64,000 nucleotides of DNA from contig NW_027328740.1 of assembly GCF_048564905.1 (NCBI RefSeq), positions 35,329,019-35,393,018 on the forward strand, given 5' to 3'. How positions within the stretch are numbered: the first letter of the stretch is position 1; each line of letters begins with the position of its first letter. A program made the position numbers and the translations under genes. Source of the stretch: Vicugna pacos. Lineage: Eukaryota; Chordata; Mammalia; Artiodactyla; Camelidae. The notes below the pieces were generated by a model. That model did no database searches. It was not told where the DNA came from and saw nothing but the letters and a program-made list of their open reading frames with translations. Positions 23,093 through 35,165 of the stretch are shown one piece after another.

Positions 23093-23218
23093 ACATCACC
23101 AGGGCACATGTGGGGTTTGTGCCTGCAGGCTGGAATGCTGCAGGACTCCCTAATCCATCACCATTATGTCCTGGAGCTGCTCAGGTCATTGAATGCTTTT
23201 CTGTTGCTTGGAGGAAAG
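23093..23218 (+). pseudogene. TRAPPC9: TRAPPC9 pseudogene exon 3 (eroded)
   Basis: In one frame this reads [33 protein letters not shown]. That matches TRAPPC9 '[20 protein letters not shown]' followed by LLRSVNDFLWLG. The first part of the exon (HYKKRCQGRMRKHVGD in human) is reduced to fragments 'acatcac', 'cagggca' and 'catgtgggg', so two deletions are implied. The expected acceptor AG appears as GG at 23091-23092. A donor-like 'aaag|gtggtc' follows at 23219. This is the most damaged exon found, and a transcript would probably skip it. Confidence 0.85.
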
Positions 23219-23574
23219 GTGGTCTGATGGAGATGATCAGATGTGCAGTTAAAGTGCTATTACTTGAAATAAGAGTAACCTAGAAACATTGCTCTAACAA
23301 TACAGGATGAGGGAGGAGAATTGTCTGAGCTACTTGCAGTGGGGAGTCTTCTCATGTTTCTCCCACACCGTGACTTCTGCCAATATCCGCCACAGTCCTG
23401 CACGGTAGTCCTGCCGAAGCAAGCAAGCACTTTGCTCAGAAACGCACTGAATTTCCTTGTGCCTCTGTTTGTTGGCTTTTTTTTGAAAGCACATTTTGCC
23501 CTTTGCTTAAATGCCATCCATGCTAGTCAACTCTTACACTCAGTTTTCTGGAACTCGTCCATAAATAGCTGCTG

Positions 23575-23655
23575 AATGGATGAACAGAATGTAGTATCTC
23601 CATGTAGTGGAAGATTATTCACACGTAAGAGTGAATAAAAAAGAAAAAAAAAAGA
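23575..23655 (+). mobile_element. L1 ORF2 3' end scrap with A-rich tail
   Basis: 'aatggatgaacagaatgtagtatctccatgtagtgga' matches the sense L1 text 'aatgtggtatatccatacaatgga'. An A-rich run follows. It is the only L1 piece in sense orientation that I noticed. Confidence 0.55.
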
Positions 23656-24704
23656 GGAAAATGAAAAAGGCCACCTGTTTTTGGAAGTCCACCCTGACTG
23701 TTCAACCCACACTTTTCCCTTTGAAACCCAATCACTTATGCTCCACTCTACTCTTTTTGATAGTGCTTACCACCTTCTAATAATCTTTAACGTTTTCAAA
23801 AAAAAAAAAAGAAAGAGATGCTGATACCACTTCAAAATATACAAGCCTTGATAACAGCTTGTTAATTGAAAGGAAGCAGACACAAACGGTCAAATATTGT
23901 TGATTTCAGTGATCTGAAATGCCCAGAAAAGGCACATGCAGAGGCAGAGAGCAGGTGATGGCTGGAAGGGGCTGGTTGGAGGGGGATTAGGGAGTGACTG
24001 CTAGTGATAGGCGGATTCTTTAGGGGTGATGAAGTGTTCTGGAAATAGAAGGTGATGGGTGCTACACAACCGTGAGTTTGCAGAAGACTGCTGAGCGCTG
24101 TGTCTGGGAGTGCCTGTTGTTGGGGCATCTTTATTTTGTTCTCATCCTGCAATGTGAAGAGCCATCTTCTGCTGTGGCTGTTCTACTCCTGTGAGTGGTG
24201 AGGGTCAGAGACTTTGCAGAGTCATGTTTCTTTTTTCCCCCTGGGTGAGTGTAGGCAAAAAAAGATTTAAGCCTAAGAAAGTGCTCCATCTGCAGAAATG
24301 TCTTTTTGTTTTGCATGGTGTAAAAACCTTGAGAGCTTTTAATCGTTGAGGCCAGTCTGTGGGAGGAAATAGCCCGTGAAGCCTGTTTGAGCCTGGGAAG
24401 CACCGTGCATCTCTCCCAGACACGGGTGGGGATTTCACCCCCGTTCAGGCAGTGAAGGGCCCAGACCCGTGAGCAGACTTGACAATCGTGAATATTTACG
24501 TGTATCCGCTGCTTCATCTTGGATATTAATTTCAAGCTGAGTCAGTTTGTGGCGGCAGCCTCATCCTACATCAGGAATTTATACTATCTGCTCTTTGAGG
24601 TGAAGACCTGACAGACTTGATTATTTAACAGTCTGCCTTGAATTGATATCTCAGATTCCTTTGTCAAAAGCAAACAGCAGAAATACAGAATTCCTTTAAT
24701 GCCA
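23656..24704. other. Intron sequence without recognised elements
   Basis: No gene is seen. A poly-A run sits near 23800. A 134-codon minus-strand frame (24131-24535) has no recognisable domain and is taken as chance. Confidence 0.35.
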
Positions 24705-24860
24705 ATGTGACCTGGAACGAGTTTAGTCTCTGTGCCTCAGTGGCCTTATCTGTGAGTGGGAAAGATGATAACAGTGCTTCCCTCAGAGGAGCTGGTGAGG
24801 GGAGAGTCAGAAGCACAAATGGAGGACTTACAAAAGATGCTCTTGAATGACCGAATTTAG
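24705..24860 (+). mobile_element. MIR SINE
   Basis: 'aatgtgacctggaacgag', 'gtctctgtgcctcagtggccttatctgtgagtgggaaagatgataaca' and then the tail follow the MIR sense order. Confidence 0.75.
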
Positions 24861-25164
24861 TGCTCTCAGCCTGGTGAGGCCTGAGGGGCAGAGATGTCAG
24901 AACAGAGCAGTCCTAGCCGGAGTTCGATCCGTGATGGAAGCTGTTATGATCAGTATCACCACTGTGCGTTATCAGGTAATTTTAAGACTTGGTAATATGA
25001 ATTCTTGAATAATGTTAAAGGACTAGACATCTCAGATCCAGTTTACATAGTCCTCAAGATTTCTTCTGAGAAATGGATGGTTTCTTCCCCATCTTAAATC
25101 TGAGATGAGTCTCTAAAAAATTCTGTATTCCTCCATCTTTTTGCTTTAATTTTCCATTTCCTAA

Positions 25165-25262
25165 GAAACCATGTTTTTAAATGGAGTTAATGGGGACTGA
25201 ACTGAGTGCCTCATGCATGTTAAGCACTTACTCTCCCAAATGAGGTATAATCTCCTCCGTGA
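25165..25262 (-). mobile_element. Camelid SINE, diverged
   Basis: 'aatggggactgaactgagtgcctcatgcatgttaagcacttactctcccaaatgaggtataatctcctcc' keeps the reversed Vic-type head with many changes. Confidence 0.7.
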
Positions 25263-25574
25263 TTTTTGTTAAAATTTACTTTCTTAGTTTACAGAGGTAA
25301 GAGGCCTCTAATTCTTTTTCTGGAGACTTGTCCATGAACCTGTAAATCTATAATTAATGGACAAAATTTGGTTTATTAAAAAATCATTAGAATATTCTGC
25401 AATTCATCCAAAAAGAAATGCTCATTGACTTAAAATGTTTCTCCTTTAAGGGGATTTCTCCTGTTTGGTCTAGCTTAATTTGTTAACAGCCATCCTCATC
25501 ATCATAATGACCAAACTCACTGTGAGTGGACACCTACCTAAGGCTAAAATGTTTTCCTCATGTTTTAATTCATA

Positions 25575-25705
25575 GCAGGTGTTTGATTGTAGGTATCAGT
25601 GTCTCCTTTTTTGCAGCTGAGGGATTGAGAGATGGAGCAGCTTGTCCCAATTACACGCAGCAGGCTGTGGCTAGCTCGGTGCTGGAACCCAGGCTGCACA
25701 GAATG
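25575..25705 (-). mobile_element. MIR fragment
   Basis: 'gtctccttttttgcagctgagggattgagagatggagcagcttgtcccaattacacgcagc' followed by 'gctggaacccaggct' is the reversed MIR. Confidence 0.65.
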
Positions 25706-25929
25706 CATTCTTAATTGCTCCTCTTATCAGCCTCCCGTTAAGTGGTTACCCGAACACCTGTGACTCCATAAACGGCCGAGTTTAGTGACCTCAGACTGAT
25801 GAGGCCTTGGAAGGAGAGACACCATTGAGAAGTTGAGACAGAGTGGCAGAAATTAAAATTGTTCATTTTCACAAATTTTTAATTCTCAGGTAATTACATA
25901 AAAAGTTATTTTTTTTATTTTAGTGCTCT

Positions 25930-26065
25930 GTAAGCACTAAAAACAAAACATTAAAAATAATTATAGTGCAAAAGAGAAGTGAGCTCTTAAAGTCCAACCA
26001 CTGCTAATGATGTTGCTTGTTTTTCTCTTGTGGCCCTTTTTGACAGAAACACTTACAAAGACTGA
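25930..26065 (-). mobile_element. Possible old L1 3' end
   Basis: 'aaaagtccaaccactgctaatgatgttgc' resembles the 'accactgttaacattttggt' block of old L1ME-type 3' ends. The match is weak. Confidence 0.35.
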
Positions 26066-26174
26066 ATTGGTTTTATGTAGTTTTAATATGGAAGAAAAGA
26101 TTGTCAGTGAATATTGTAAGAAAAGTCTTTACTCTTTTCTTTCCTGTTGATGAATATGTACTTTATTTTCATGG

Positions 26175-26290
26175 CTTATGTACATTTCCTCATTTGTGAA
26201 ATTTGAGTAATATCGTTTAATTTGTCTGACTGTGAGAGGTAGATGCCTTGTATACAAAGAACCCAAGAGGTGCTTAATAAAAGTGTGCTG
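26175..26290 (+). mobile_element. MIR fragment
   Basis: 'tttcctcatttgtgaaatttgagtaatatc' and the tail 'aggtgcttaataaaagtg' follow the MIR sense order. Confidence 0.68.
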
Positions 26291-26984
26291 TCACAATGAC
26301 AGATATTTTAGAAGGATCAACTCTGAATACTAAAGAGTGTCGCTTATTTCTGATACATATTCAATATGTATTTGTATGATATATTTGAATATGGTTTAAA
26401 GTAACAAGGATTCATTTTTTTTTGGTGTAGTATGAAGTTTTAATGAAATCTGTATCATTCTAGTGAGACAGGGACTAGTTAAATTGCCTTAATCAGATGA
26501 CCTTGAAGATTATTTACACAGAATATGTATTGTTACAAATCAGAATTTATGTTGCCGTGTAACCATCCACTCAGACATTTAAATTCGTGGGATTCTGACC
26601 AGATCCGTTAAGTTTAGTAAAATCCATATTGATCATTTTCAGGGAATAAACTCCTCTATTTTGTGATTAAAGAAAATTTTGATTTTTTTCTACATTCTTA
26701 ACAGGTTTAAAATATCAAAACATTGATTTGACATGTCACTTTTTTAATAGAGAGAATAAAGCTCATGCTGTTTTATTATGTAAATAAATGTTTTTGTATG
26801 GCAACAAAATTGTATGATATCCTGGCTCTTTTAGTATTTTGCAAGATACTTAGATAACCTACTGTTGGAAAAATACAAACGTGAATTTTATGAATATAGG
26901 CCTAGTACAGATCTGTTGGTTTTTGCTACAGTGCAAGACATGAGGCATAGGAGAACTTTGCTGCTGATTGCCAGGAGGACAGAT

Positions 26985-27070
26985 CCCATGTCTCAGTTTC
27001 CCCTCCTGTAAAATGAAGTGGCTGAACTGGATTCTTTCCTCTTCTAAGATGAGTTTCCATGAGCCTATAT
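26985..27070 (+). mobile_element. MIR fragment
   Basis: 'atgtctcagtttcccctcctgtaaaatgaagtggctgaactgg' is the MIR core. Confidence 0.75.
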
Positions 27071-27669
27071 CTTCTGTTTATATTCAGGAGTATTAGCAAT
27101 ATCAGATTAAATACTGAATATCCCTCCTTTTCCCCGAATCAAAGTGCAGCATGTGCTATATAAGTTTTATTTATCTGATTCTCGTTACTGATCCTACAGG
27201 AAATTTTTGTGTTGCATCTTTCCTGGTAACCTGGAAGGTCATTTTACCCATAGGTGGCACTGTTGCACCTACTTACAGTCTTAACTTTCCTGTTTGTAAA
27301 AGGAGGCTTAAACAACGTTATTTTATTTTGATTACTTTACTTAATGCTTCAGAATAGCCCAATGTCCATTATGTCTGTCTAACTGGAAAAGTTATTCTGC
27401 TTATATCTTAGATTTATTCTGTCATCTCACTGTGAACATTTCAGACTTGCTGTGCAAACAATAGCAAAATCGGGCTTTTCTTCTAGTGTTAGAAACCAGT
27501 GAGCCGGGATTTTATAAAACAGCTAGAAGCGGCATCTGGAGGACCTTAAAGGTGAAAAGTGTATTGAGTTCCCTGAGTTTTGACCCCGCCGCTGTGTGTT
27601 AATTGGTGGTAGGAGATTTGGTACATATACGAAGGGGTGCAGTTTTTGATATGGTTTGCCTGCACGCGC

Positions 27670-27805
27670 TGCCACTGAGCCACTTGAGCCTGAGTCAGTT
27701 CGTTTTGAGTTTTTCCCTCGTCTGTGAGATGGGGACATTCGTATCTGATTTGTAGAATTGTGAGAATTAGAAATTATGTGCAGTGTTTACCACAGTGTGT
27801 ATGTC
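27670..27805 (+). mobile_element. MIR fragment
   Basis: 'ttttgagtttttccctcgtctgtgagatggggacattcg' followed by 'ttgtgagaattagaaattatgtgcagtg' follows the MIR order. Confidence 0.6.
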
Positions 27806-28624
27806 AAGAGGGCTCTTAAACTTTAGCTGCTGTTTTGTGTGAAGCCATCATTTGAGAGTCTTTGGCAATTACTAAGAAACAGGAAAATAAGAAGAGATGG
27901 TTTTATGATGAAAGATATTTGAGGAGGTTCCATAGTTCCTATACCCATAATTTAGCATCAGCAGAGTCAGAACTGTTACACAGTCGCCCTAAACCAACGT
28001 TAAGCCACAGAATTATTTGTTACTTCATATATTTTGGGGTTTAAGGAGATCCAATACTTATACATATGTTGTCTCCAGCAGCCTACTGAGAGATGACACA
28101 AAAGAGTAGACAGGCAATAAATGTCTTCTTTGTTACTGATGAAGCCACGTTCTCCATGAACTTCAAGGCTGTGGGAAAATGCGTGTCATGATACTGTGTC
28201 CCAGAAATACAGACTCACCCTGTCCCATGTAGCTCTGGGCCACAGCGAGCCTTCCCTTGAGAAGACCTGCCCTTTCATGCACAGGGCTTTCCTGACATGG
28301 AGCTGAGCATCCCGCGTGCTTCCCAATGGTGACCAACACTGGAGTGAAAGGAAGGATTTCAGATGCCCTGCTTGTCTCCCCGGACTCACACCTCACTCTG
28401 TTAGTGTAATGAGTGCTAGCTGTGGGCCAGGGGCCAGGGGTGTGAAGGGAGAAGCACCCTCCATGGCCCAGAGGAGTGGTTAGGAGACATCCACTCCCTC
28501 AGTTTAAACAGGTGGTTGGATGGAACATAAGGGTGCTCCCCAAGAGTGTGTAAAAGGAGAAATAAGGATTTTATTTGGGACTTAGGCTAGCCAGGAAACA
28601 GATAAGATGATTAGAGGGGACACT

Positions 28625-28862
28625 TGTAAAACAATTTGATATTAAGTTGACATTTGTTGAACACCCAAAATGTGCTACATTCTTTTCTGAGCATTTTACA
28701 GAAATGAATCCTTCAATCTTCTCAACAAGCGAGTAAGGAAGGTTTGATTGTTATCCCAGTTTTACAGTGTGGAAATTGAGGCACACAGAGGGTAATTAAG
28801 TTGGCAAAATCACAGAACTAGTAATTGGCAGAGCTGGTATTTAAACCCTGGCTGTCTGGTTT
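28625..28862 (-). mobile_element. Near full-length MIR SINE
   Basis: 'aacacccaaaatgtgctacattct', 'tcccagttttacagtgtggaaattgaggcacacagagg' and 'ggcagagctggtatttaaaccctggctgtctgg' read as reversed MIR from tail to head. Confidence 0.85.
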
Positions 28863-30282
28863 TGAGGTTCCCAGAGATGGGCTTTGGGTGTTTAGCATTA
28901 TCGACATCCCTGAATCTTTATACCTCTGTGCATCAGTTAGCCTAGAAAGGACAGGGAAAGGAGTGTTACACAGGAGCTCATAGTCATTTCTTGGCCGCTG
29001 TCCACGGAGAGTGCACCGTGATTGGCGTTAATTGACTTCTGGGCAGTAGATCTGTTCGTATAATAGAAATATAGTCCATTGAATTAATCTAGAAACCCTT
29101 CCTGCTCCGTTTCTGTCCATGCTTGCCATGTGACTGCCTGCCCGTGATTGGGCCGTGGAGGAGAAAATGTACTCATGGTTGAACTCTGATATTTCAGTCT
29201 GGTTCATAGATTCACGTCTTCTGTTACATTAAAAATTTAAGTTTCTGGTTTCCTTGCATCAGTGTCTCATGAGCTTGGTTAATGTGAAACCAGTCCATGG
29301 GAGCCCAGGGATGATGACGGTATAATTTCTGAGCACGTTGAGGCACTTCTACCCGTGCAGACGTGGCTGGAGGATGTCCAGCTTCCTCACTGATTTCCCC
29401 CAACAGCATGGTCCTCTCCCACCCCTGGATGTGAGGTTTGGAGCTCTCTGAGTAGGCCAGTCAGAGGCCGAGTCCACCAATCAGAAAATGATGAAGTACC
29501 TGGAAGTGGGTTTAATAGAAGACAAGGGCTTCCAGGTTGTCAGATGGGCTGTTCGAGTCCATTTGGTGAAAAGCTGTCCACTGTCTGTGGTTGAGCTACT
29601 TCTTTGCTGTTGAAAAGTCTGGAGTAGATGAAGGGATTTTAAAAAGCAGAAAGGAGTGATTTCAGGTGGTACGTCCACACCGGTGAGAAGTGATGAATGA
29701 CCGCCTTTGTGAGTCATAGACAGTCTTACAAACTTCATAAACCAGCTTTAAAAGCTCTTCCATCTGAGTGCACTTCATATGGGGTCCAGATCATCACTGG
29801 TCGCACTGTGAGGGCAAGTAACTGATAATGGCAGAAAGGACACGGAGGCATCAAAAAGGTCTCAGTCACTTTCCCTGTTTAAAGGATGCAGCACAGTGTA
29901 ATATATTTTAGCTGGTTTTTCACTGAAAAGTTTTTAGTGTTTTCTGGGACTCCCCAGTGCCCCAAGGTTCCATGCAGCTGGGTGTCCCCTCAGTGCAGCT
30001 CTGTCAGCGCTTGCCCTGGGCTGACGCGGTGTCACGGGGAGCAGGACAGTCAGCGTCCCCGGCTCCTCCGAGCTCCGTCTCCTCATCCGCAGAGCCGGGT
30101 TTCTCATCCGTGTCTACTTAGTAGGGTTGCTGAGAATCACACGTGATGCTTCAGGTGTGACTTTTGGTTGTCTCTGTGATTGGCATATAGTTAATATTTG
30201 ATAGAAACACTTGTTTTTTTAGTATAATTGTAGCACCTAGATTGCAGTGGTTTTTAGTCTGCATTTTTTATAACTTTATTCT
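28863..30282. other. Intron 3-4 sequence without recognised elements
   Basis: I looked here for the missing TRAPPC9 exon 4 (human YHYPGGTGGKSG region) and did not find it. Confidence 0.35.
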
Positions 30283-30396
30283 TATTTTTAAATATGCACT
30301 TATTTTTATTTATTTTTTTTGGAGGTACTGGGGACTGAAGCCAGGACATTGTGCATGCTAAGCAGGTGCTCTACAACTGAGTAATACACACCCTCC
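30283..30396 (-). mobile_element. Camelid tRNA-derived SINE (Vic type)
   Basis: 'ttatttattttttttggaggtactggggactgaagccaggacattgtgcatgctaagcaggtgctctacaactgag', then 'acaccctcc', is a full reversed copy. Confidence 0.88.
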
Positions 30397-30795
30397 TTTT
30401 CTGCACTTGAAGGTAAATATTGCTATACACAAAATAGCTCTTAAACACCATCATGGGACCTAGTCACTGTATAGACAATTGAACACGTATACTATTTCAA
30501 TAGGAATAAATGTTTTTGAGACATACATTTCTGAATCTGTTAATGTGCTTAAAAATGATCATAGGTAGTGATAAACACGAATCTTTGATCCAGTACTTCT
30601 TAGAGACTGTTTTGCCATCAAGGGAAATTACATTCTACAGAGAAGGCTAATTGGGTCTCTTTGATATTTAGATGGTTTAGCAGATGATGAAGGCTTTCAA
30701 AAGCTGACAGTTTTGTATTTTAAAGTAACTACAAAGTTACCTTCTACAAGTTGTTAAGTACTAAGCTTGTGAAGTGCCCAGTAATCCAGGGGGTA

Positions 30796-30832
30796 TGTGT
30801 CTGTGTCTGTGTCTGTGTCTGTGTGAACGTTG
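30796..30832 (+). repeat. (TGTGTC)n short tandem repeat
   Basis: Six consecutive 'tgtgtc' units, the first reading TATGTG before drifting into 'tgtgtgaacg'. Confidence 0.8.
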
Positions 30833-30839
30833 GTGTGTG

Positions 30840-33800
30840 TGATTTCAGGAAGGTAGAAAGAAATTCCATATAGACTTCTGATACCTTTCTCCTCCATTTC
30901 AAGGTGTTGGCATATATTTACACTAATAAATTGATATTCAGTTGTCATTTGGAATATTGGGAATAAGACTTTCTCATACTTGTTTCAGAAGGATTAGGGA
31001 GCATGAGCTTAGGAAATGGGAGGAGATAGAGCCAGGGAGGTTCTTTAAACTTTGTGCAGAATTAGAAACAGTAACTTTTCTCTTTTCTTCTAAAGCAAAC
31101 TGGCACTGAATTGTAACATACTATTACTCAGAATTGCTTTTCTGATCAGATACATGTACCTCAGATTTTTAAATGCAACATGAATGATGAAATGTGTTTT
31201 AGCAGTTATTTTTAAAAGTAGTCTCTTTTCAAGTAAAAGGCTATATCCTGTTCTTTCTTCTAGGGGTACAAGAAATTCTCATTGTTCTGTTGCAATGATC
31301 TATGTGCTTACTTTCTTTTTTTTTTTTTCTTTAAGTGCTTTTTTCATTGTGGTTTGAATGAATGTTTAAAATTTCTGGATTTTGATCTTTAGAATATGCT
31401 GATTTCTCAGAACTGTTAAAAACCTGATTGTTCACTGCTCCTTGTTTGGTGGGGCACCCTATTGATTTCTGTTGTCTGTTAAAGAGTGAAATTCTTCCTC
31501 TAGCCTGCAGATCATTAAGTGAATGGTTTGCAGTGTGCCTTTAAAATTATTTGTATGCATTGAGCATGTTTGTCCAGTGAATTTTAAATTGACTCATTGT
31601 AATGACTTTGATTTGATTCTGTGTCTTTTGCTCCTCTCCACAAGAATTTGAATTCTCTGTTGCATTTTGTATACGTGTTCTTAACAGGGGAAGAAATTTT
31701 GCATTTTTTACAGAGGTGGGTTTTCCTATCCCCTCTGAATGCCTTCTAAAATTGATACAATAAAAATCAGTTATTGCAGTGCATAAATATTTCATAAATT
31801 ATTTTTTGGCATAATCAGAAACAATGACCAAGAATGATAATAAAAAATACGAAAACCTTCCTTCCTTTGAAGAATAGAAATCAGGTAGTCAGGCTCCCTC
31901 ATGCTTTGTGCCTGACACACTTAATCTCATGTCATTGTGTATCATGATTCGGAGATGGTATTGTTTCAGGTTTATAGATTTTTGTTTTAACATTTGTGTT
32001 GAATTCTTTCTCCAGGCTGATGTTTCCTGTTGGGTTTGTGGAAAGAGTAGAAGGGAAAAAAATACTTTGTTTTGTTTTCAGGAGGCCTGAGTTGATGGGA
32101 AAAGAGTTGAGGGTGGGCTGAGGAAAAGAGTGACACTCCCTCTCCTCCTGGTTGAAATTGATAAACAAAGAAATCAATTAAGTATATCGATATTTGACCA
32201 AAAGAAGTTAGCGAGCCCAAACTGGCTAGAAATGCACAATGAAAATTACTGAATTCAGCTTCAGAATGAGGTGCTTTACCAAGTAGAAGCAGCTTAGAGC
32301 AATCAGAAAATCAGTAATATGATGAGATATAAATGGAATATTATATCTTTTATTGCTGAAACTTTTCTACGTTAAGTTGTGTAGAGCTAAAATTAAGTTT
32401 CAATCACCAGGAGTTAAGAGAGTGAGTGGTACTGTAGGATCGTTATTCACGGATGTGCCTAGACCCTGATAGAGTGGCTGAAGATGGCAGGAAAAGACCC
32501 ACATCCAGGATTTTCATCCTAGGGTGTCCTCCATAATGGTTCCATGTGGAAGCAGATGATTGGGTTAACAAATTGTAACACACCCCAGTCGCCTCTGAAT
32601 TTTAAGAAGAAAAAATATGCTTTGATACTGCTTTACAAGCAAGTTCCTGTGCATCCTCACTCCAGACTCCTTGCCTTAAAAAGCAGAGACAATGCTTTGC
32701 TTGTGTAGTTGAGGTTTTAGATAGCACTCTGCTGGTTGTAAAGCAAGGACCGAGACCCTCAGCTATAAACGCTGGGCTTGTGTGTTGTTAGATAATGTAT
32801 TATCCCCAAAACAAGGACCTGGCTGGTCTGGTGGTCTGCTTTTTAATGAACATATCTAAAAATGTATCTTGTTCCCCTCACCCCATGACTTCCCTAAAGA
32901 TACACTAATCCTTTGTACTCATTGTGTATTCTACAATCTCTGCCTCATCCTGTCTTTCCCGAATTTCCTCCTTACTATCTCACAACTGTTAACGAAGTTT
33001 TCCTTTGATTATACCCTATAGATATGGGAGCATTTGAGAGACTCATGGAGATGGCTCCCTAATCCCTCTCGATTTCTTGACTTTTTCCACAGAGCCTTGA
33101 ATAATCATTCCTTGTCGGTAAGACTTCTTCCAGCCAGAACCCACAGTTCAAGGTGAGAAGGATGCAGGCTTTATCTCTCCTACCGGAGGCAGAGACAGAA
33201 GAGAATTGAGATATGCTCCCCCGTGATCCCTTCCTGCCCCAGGTCTACTGCAGTTCACCTGCAGCCTTCTGGCCTCTGCTCAGAGGGCCTCTGTCCCAGG
33301 ACTGACCTCAGCGTTTTCTTCCCTTGTCAATATTTCCTGTGCCTTTCAGAACTTGGTCTCTTCTCTGCAATTCAAACCTGGCAGATGTGATGGTGGTCAG
33401 CGTGCTGGTGGGCAGTCCTTTGGGGACCCCCAGGAGCCATGCTAATTCTCCTTGGTCTCTCAATCGGGGTTACAGAACAGTCGAGCACAGAAGGAAGCCC
33501 ATTCTCGAGATGTCAACAGAGCATTTCATCACTTTCATTTTATTTTTCAATTTTTGGTGGAGAAATTATTTGTAGTGAACTGTTCCAGATATTTGCCGCC
33601 TGCTTTCCTCATCACCATTCCTTGTTGTCTCTGGTGCTAGTTTTATAAACCAGGTTTCTTCTCTGGTCATTTCTGGCAGCTGGGCTTGCTGAATCCTTGA
33701 TCTGTATTTGAAACAGAATGCTTCCTCGTGATGTCAAGGTGATTCTCCTATTTCTGAATATTTCGTGTACACTCAGCAACTGTTTCAAGTGAAATGCTCT

Positions 33801-33934
33801 TGTCCAATTTCGGTTAACTCACATTTGCTGATCTCCTGCTTTCATGCTGAGAGCAGTTTCTTTTTCCTCTAATAAAAGTTAGCAATTTGCATTTACTATG
33901 GAAGATACTGGCCCAAGGTCCTTTTGTTCTTAAG
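30840..33934. other. Intron sequence, AT-rich, no recognised elements
   Basis: No coding segment was found. A poly-T run lies near 31315-31330. Confidence 0.35.
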
Positions 33935-34965
33935 AGTTTTAATACAATTCACCCATTAAAATGTACATCGGTTTTTACTCTATGCCCAGAATTGTGCATC
34001 CCATTCAATCTTAGAATATTTTCATCCCCCCAACAGGAAGCCCTGTACGCATAAACAGACATTCCCATCTTCCCCATCCTCCCCCAGCCCCAAGGAGCCA
34101 CTTTTCTCTCTGTGGATTTGCCTGTGCTGGACATTTCATGTAAATCGAGTCACTTCATATAAGTGGAAACGTCTATTGTGACTGACTTCTTTCACACTGA
34201 GTAACGTTTTCAATATTTGCTCATGTTGTGGCCTTAGTCACTATTCTATGCTATGCTATTGCTGAATAACATTCCACTCTATGGCTGGGCCCCACTGTTT
34301 ACCCATTCATCAGGTGATACGCATTTGGGTTGTTTCTGTTTTTGGCTGTGATGAGTAATGTCGCCGTGAACACTCATGTGGTATTATTTATGTGGATATT
34401 TGTTTTCAGTTCTCTTACGTGTGTGCCCAGAGAGCAGAATTGCTGGGTAAGTCAGAAACGAAATGTTCAACTCTCTGAGGCCCTGCCAGGCTGTTTTCCA
34501 AAGTGGCCACGCTGTGTTACATCCTCACCAGCAAGGGCTGCGTGCTCCGCCTCCTCTGTGTCCTCTTTAGTGCTTGTTACGCTTTTTTTTTTATTATACC
34601 CTATTGTAGTGAGTGTGAAGCGGTTTCTCCTAGTGGTTTTGACTTGATTTCCCTTACAGCTAATGGTATTGAACATCATTACATTGTGCTTTATGGACAT
34701 TTGTATATTTTCCTTGAAAAATACCTTTTCAGATACTTTATTAACCTTTTAATTGAGTTGCCTTTTTATTGTTGAGTTGTAGGGTTTTTTTTTCTTCATT
34801 TTGAGATACAAATTCCTTACCAGATAAGTGATTTGAAAAAATTTTCTCCTCTGTGTTGTTGTTTCACTTTCTGGATAGTGCCCTTTGAAGCAAAGTTTTA
34901 AATTTTGATGAACAGCAATTTGTCTCTGTTTTCTTACTTTCTTGTGCTTTTGGGGTATTATTTAA
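33935..34965 (-). mobile_element. L1M LINE, 3' UTR and ORF2 3' end
   Basis: 'caattcacccattaaaatgtac', 'ttagaatattttcatcccc', 'ctgaataacattccactctatgg', 'agagcagaattgctgggtaag', 'gagtgtgaagcggtttctcc' and 'ttgagttgcctttttattgttgag' are reversed L1 text in the correct order. It is diverged and has no long ORF. Confidence 0.87.
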
Positions 34966-34999
34966 ACTCTGAGGTATTTTATTTAAGCTTTTATATATA

Positions 35000-35165
35000 A
35001 AATAACTTAATTCTTAGGACCGTTATAGGAGATGGGTGCAGTTGTTGTCCCCAGTCTATGGATAGGAGACTGAGATGCAGAAAATTTCACTGAAATGTCA
35101 GTGTCACATCTACCTAGTGCTGTGGGATTTCAGAGCCTCATGTTTGTCCCCAGCATTTGTGATCT
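35000..35165 (-). mobile_element. MIR fragment
   Basis: 'agttgttgtccccagtctatggataggagactgagatgcagaaaat' follows the reversed MIR core. Confidence 0.6.

Noticed and set aside
30754-30948. Asp-Thr repeat peptide on the minus strand
   Set aside because: Translation of the (TGTGTC)n repeat.
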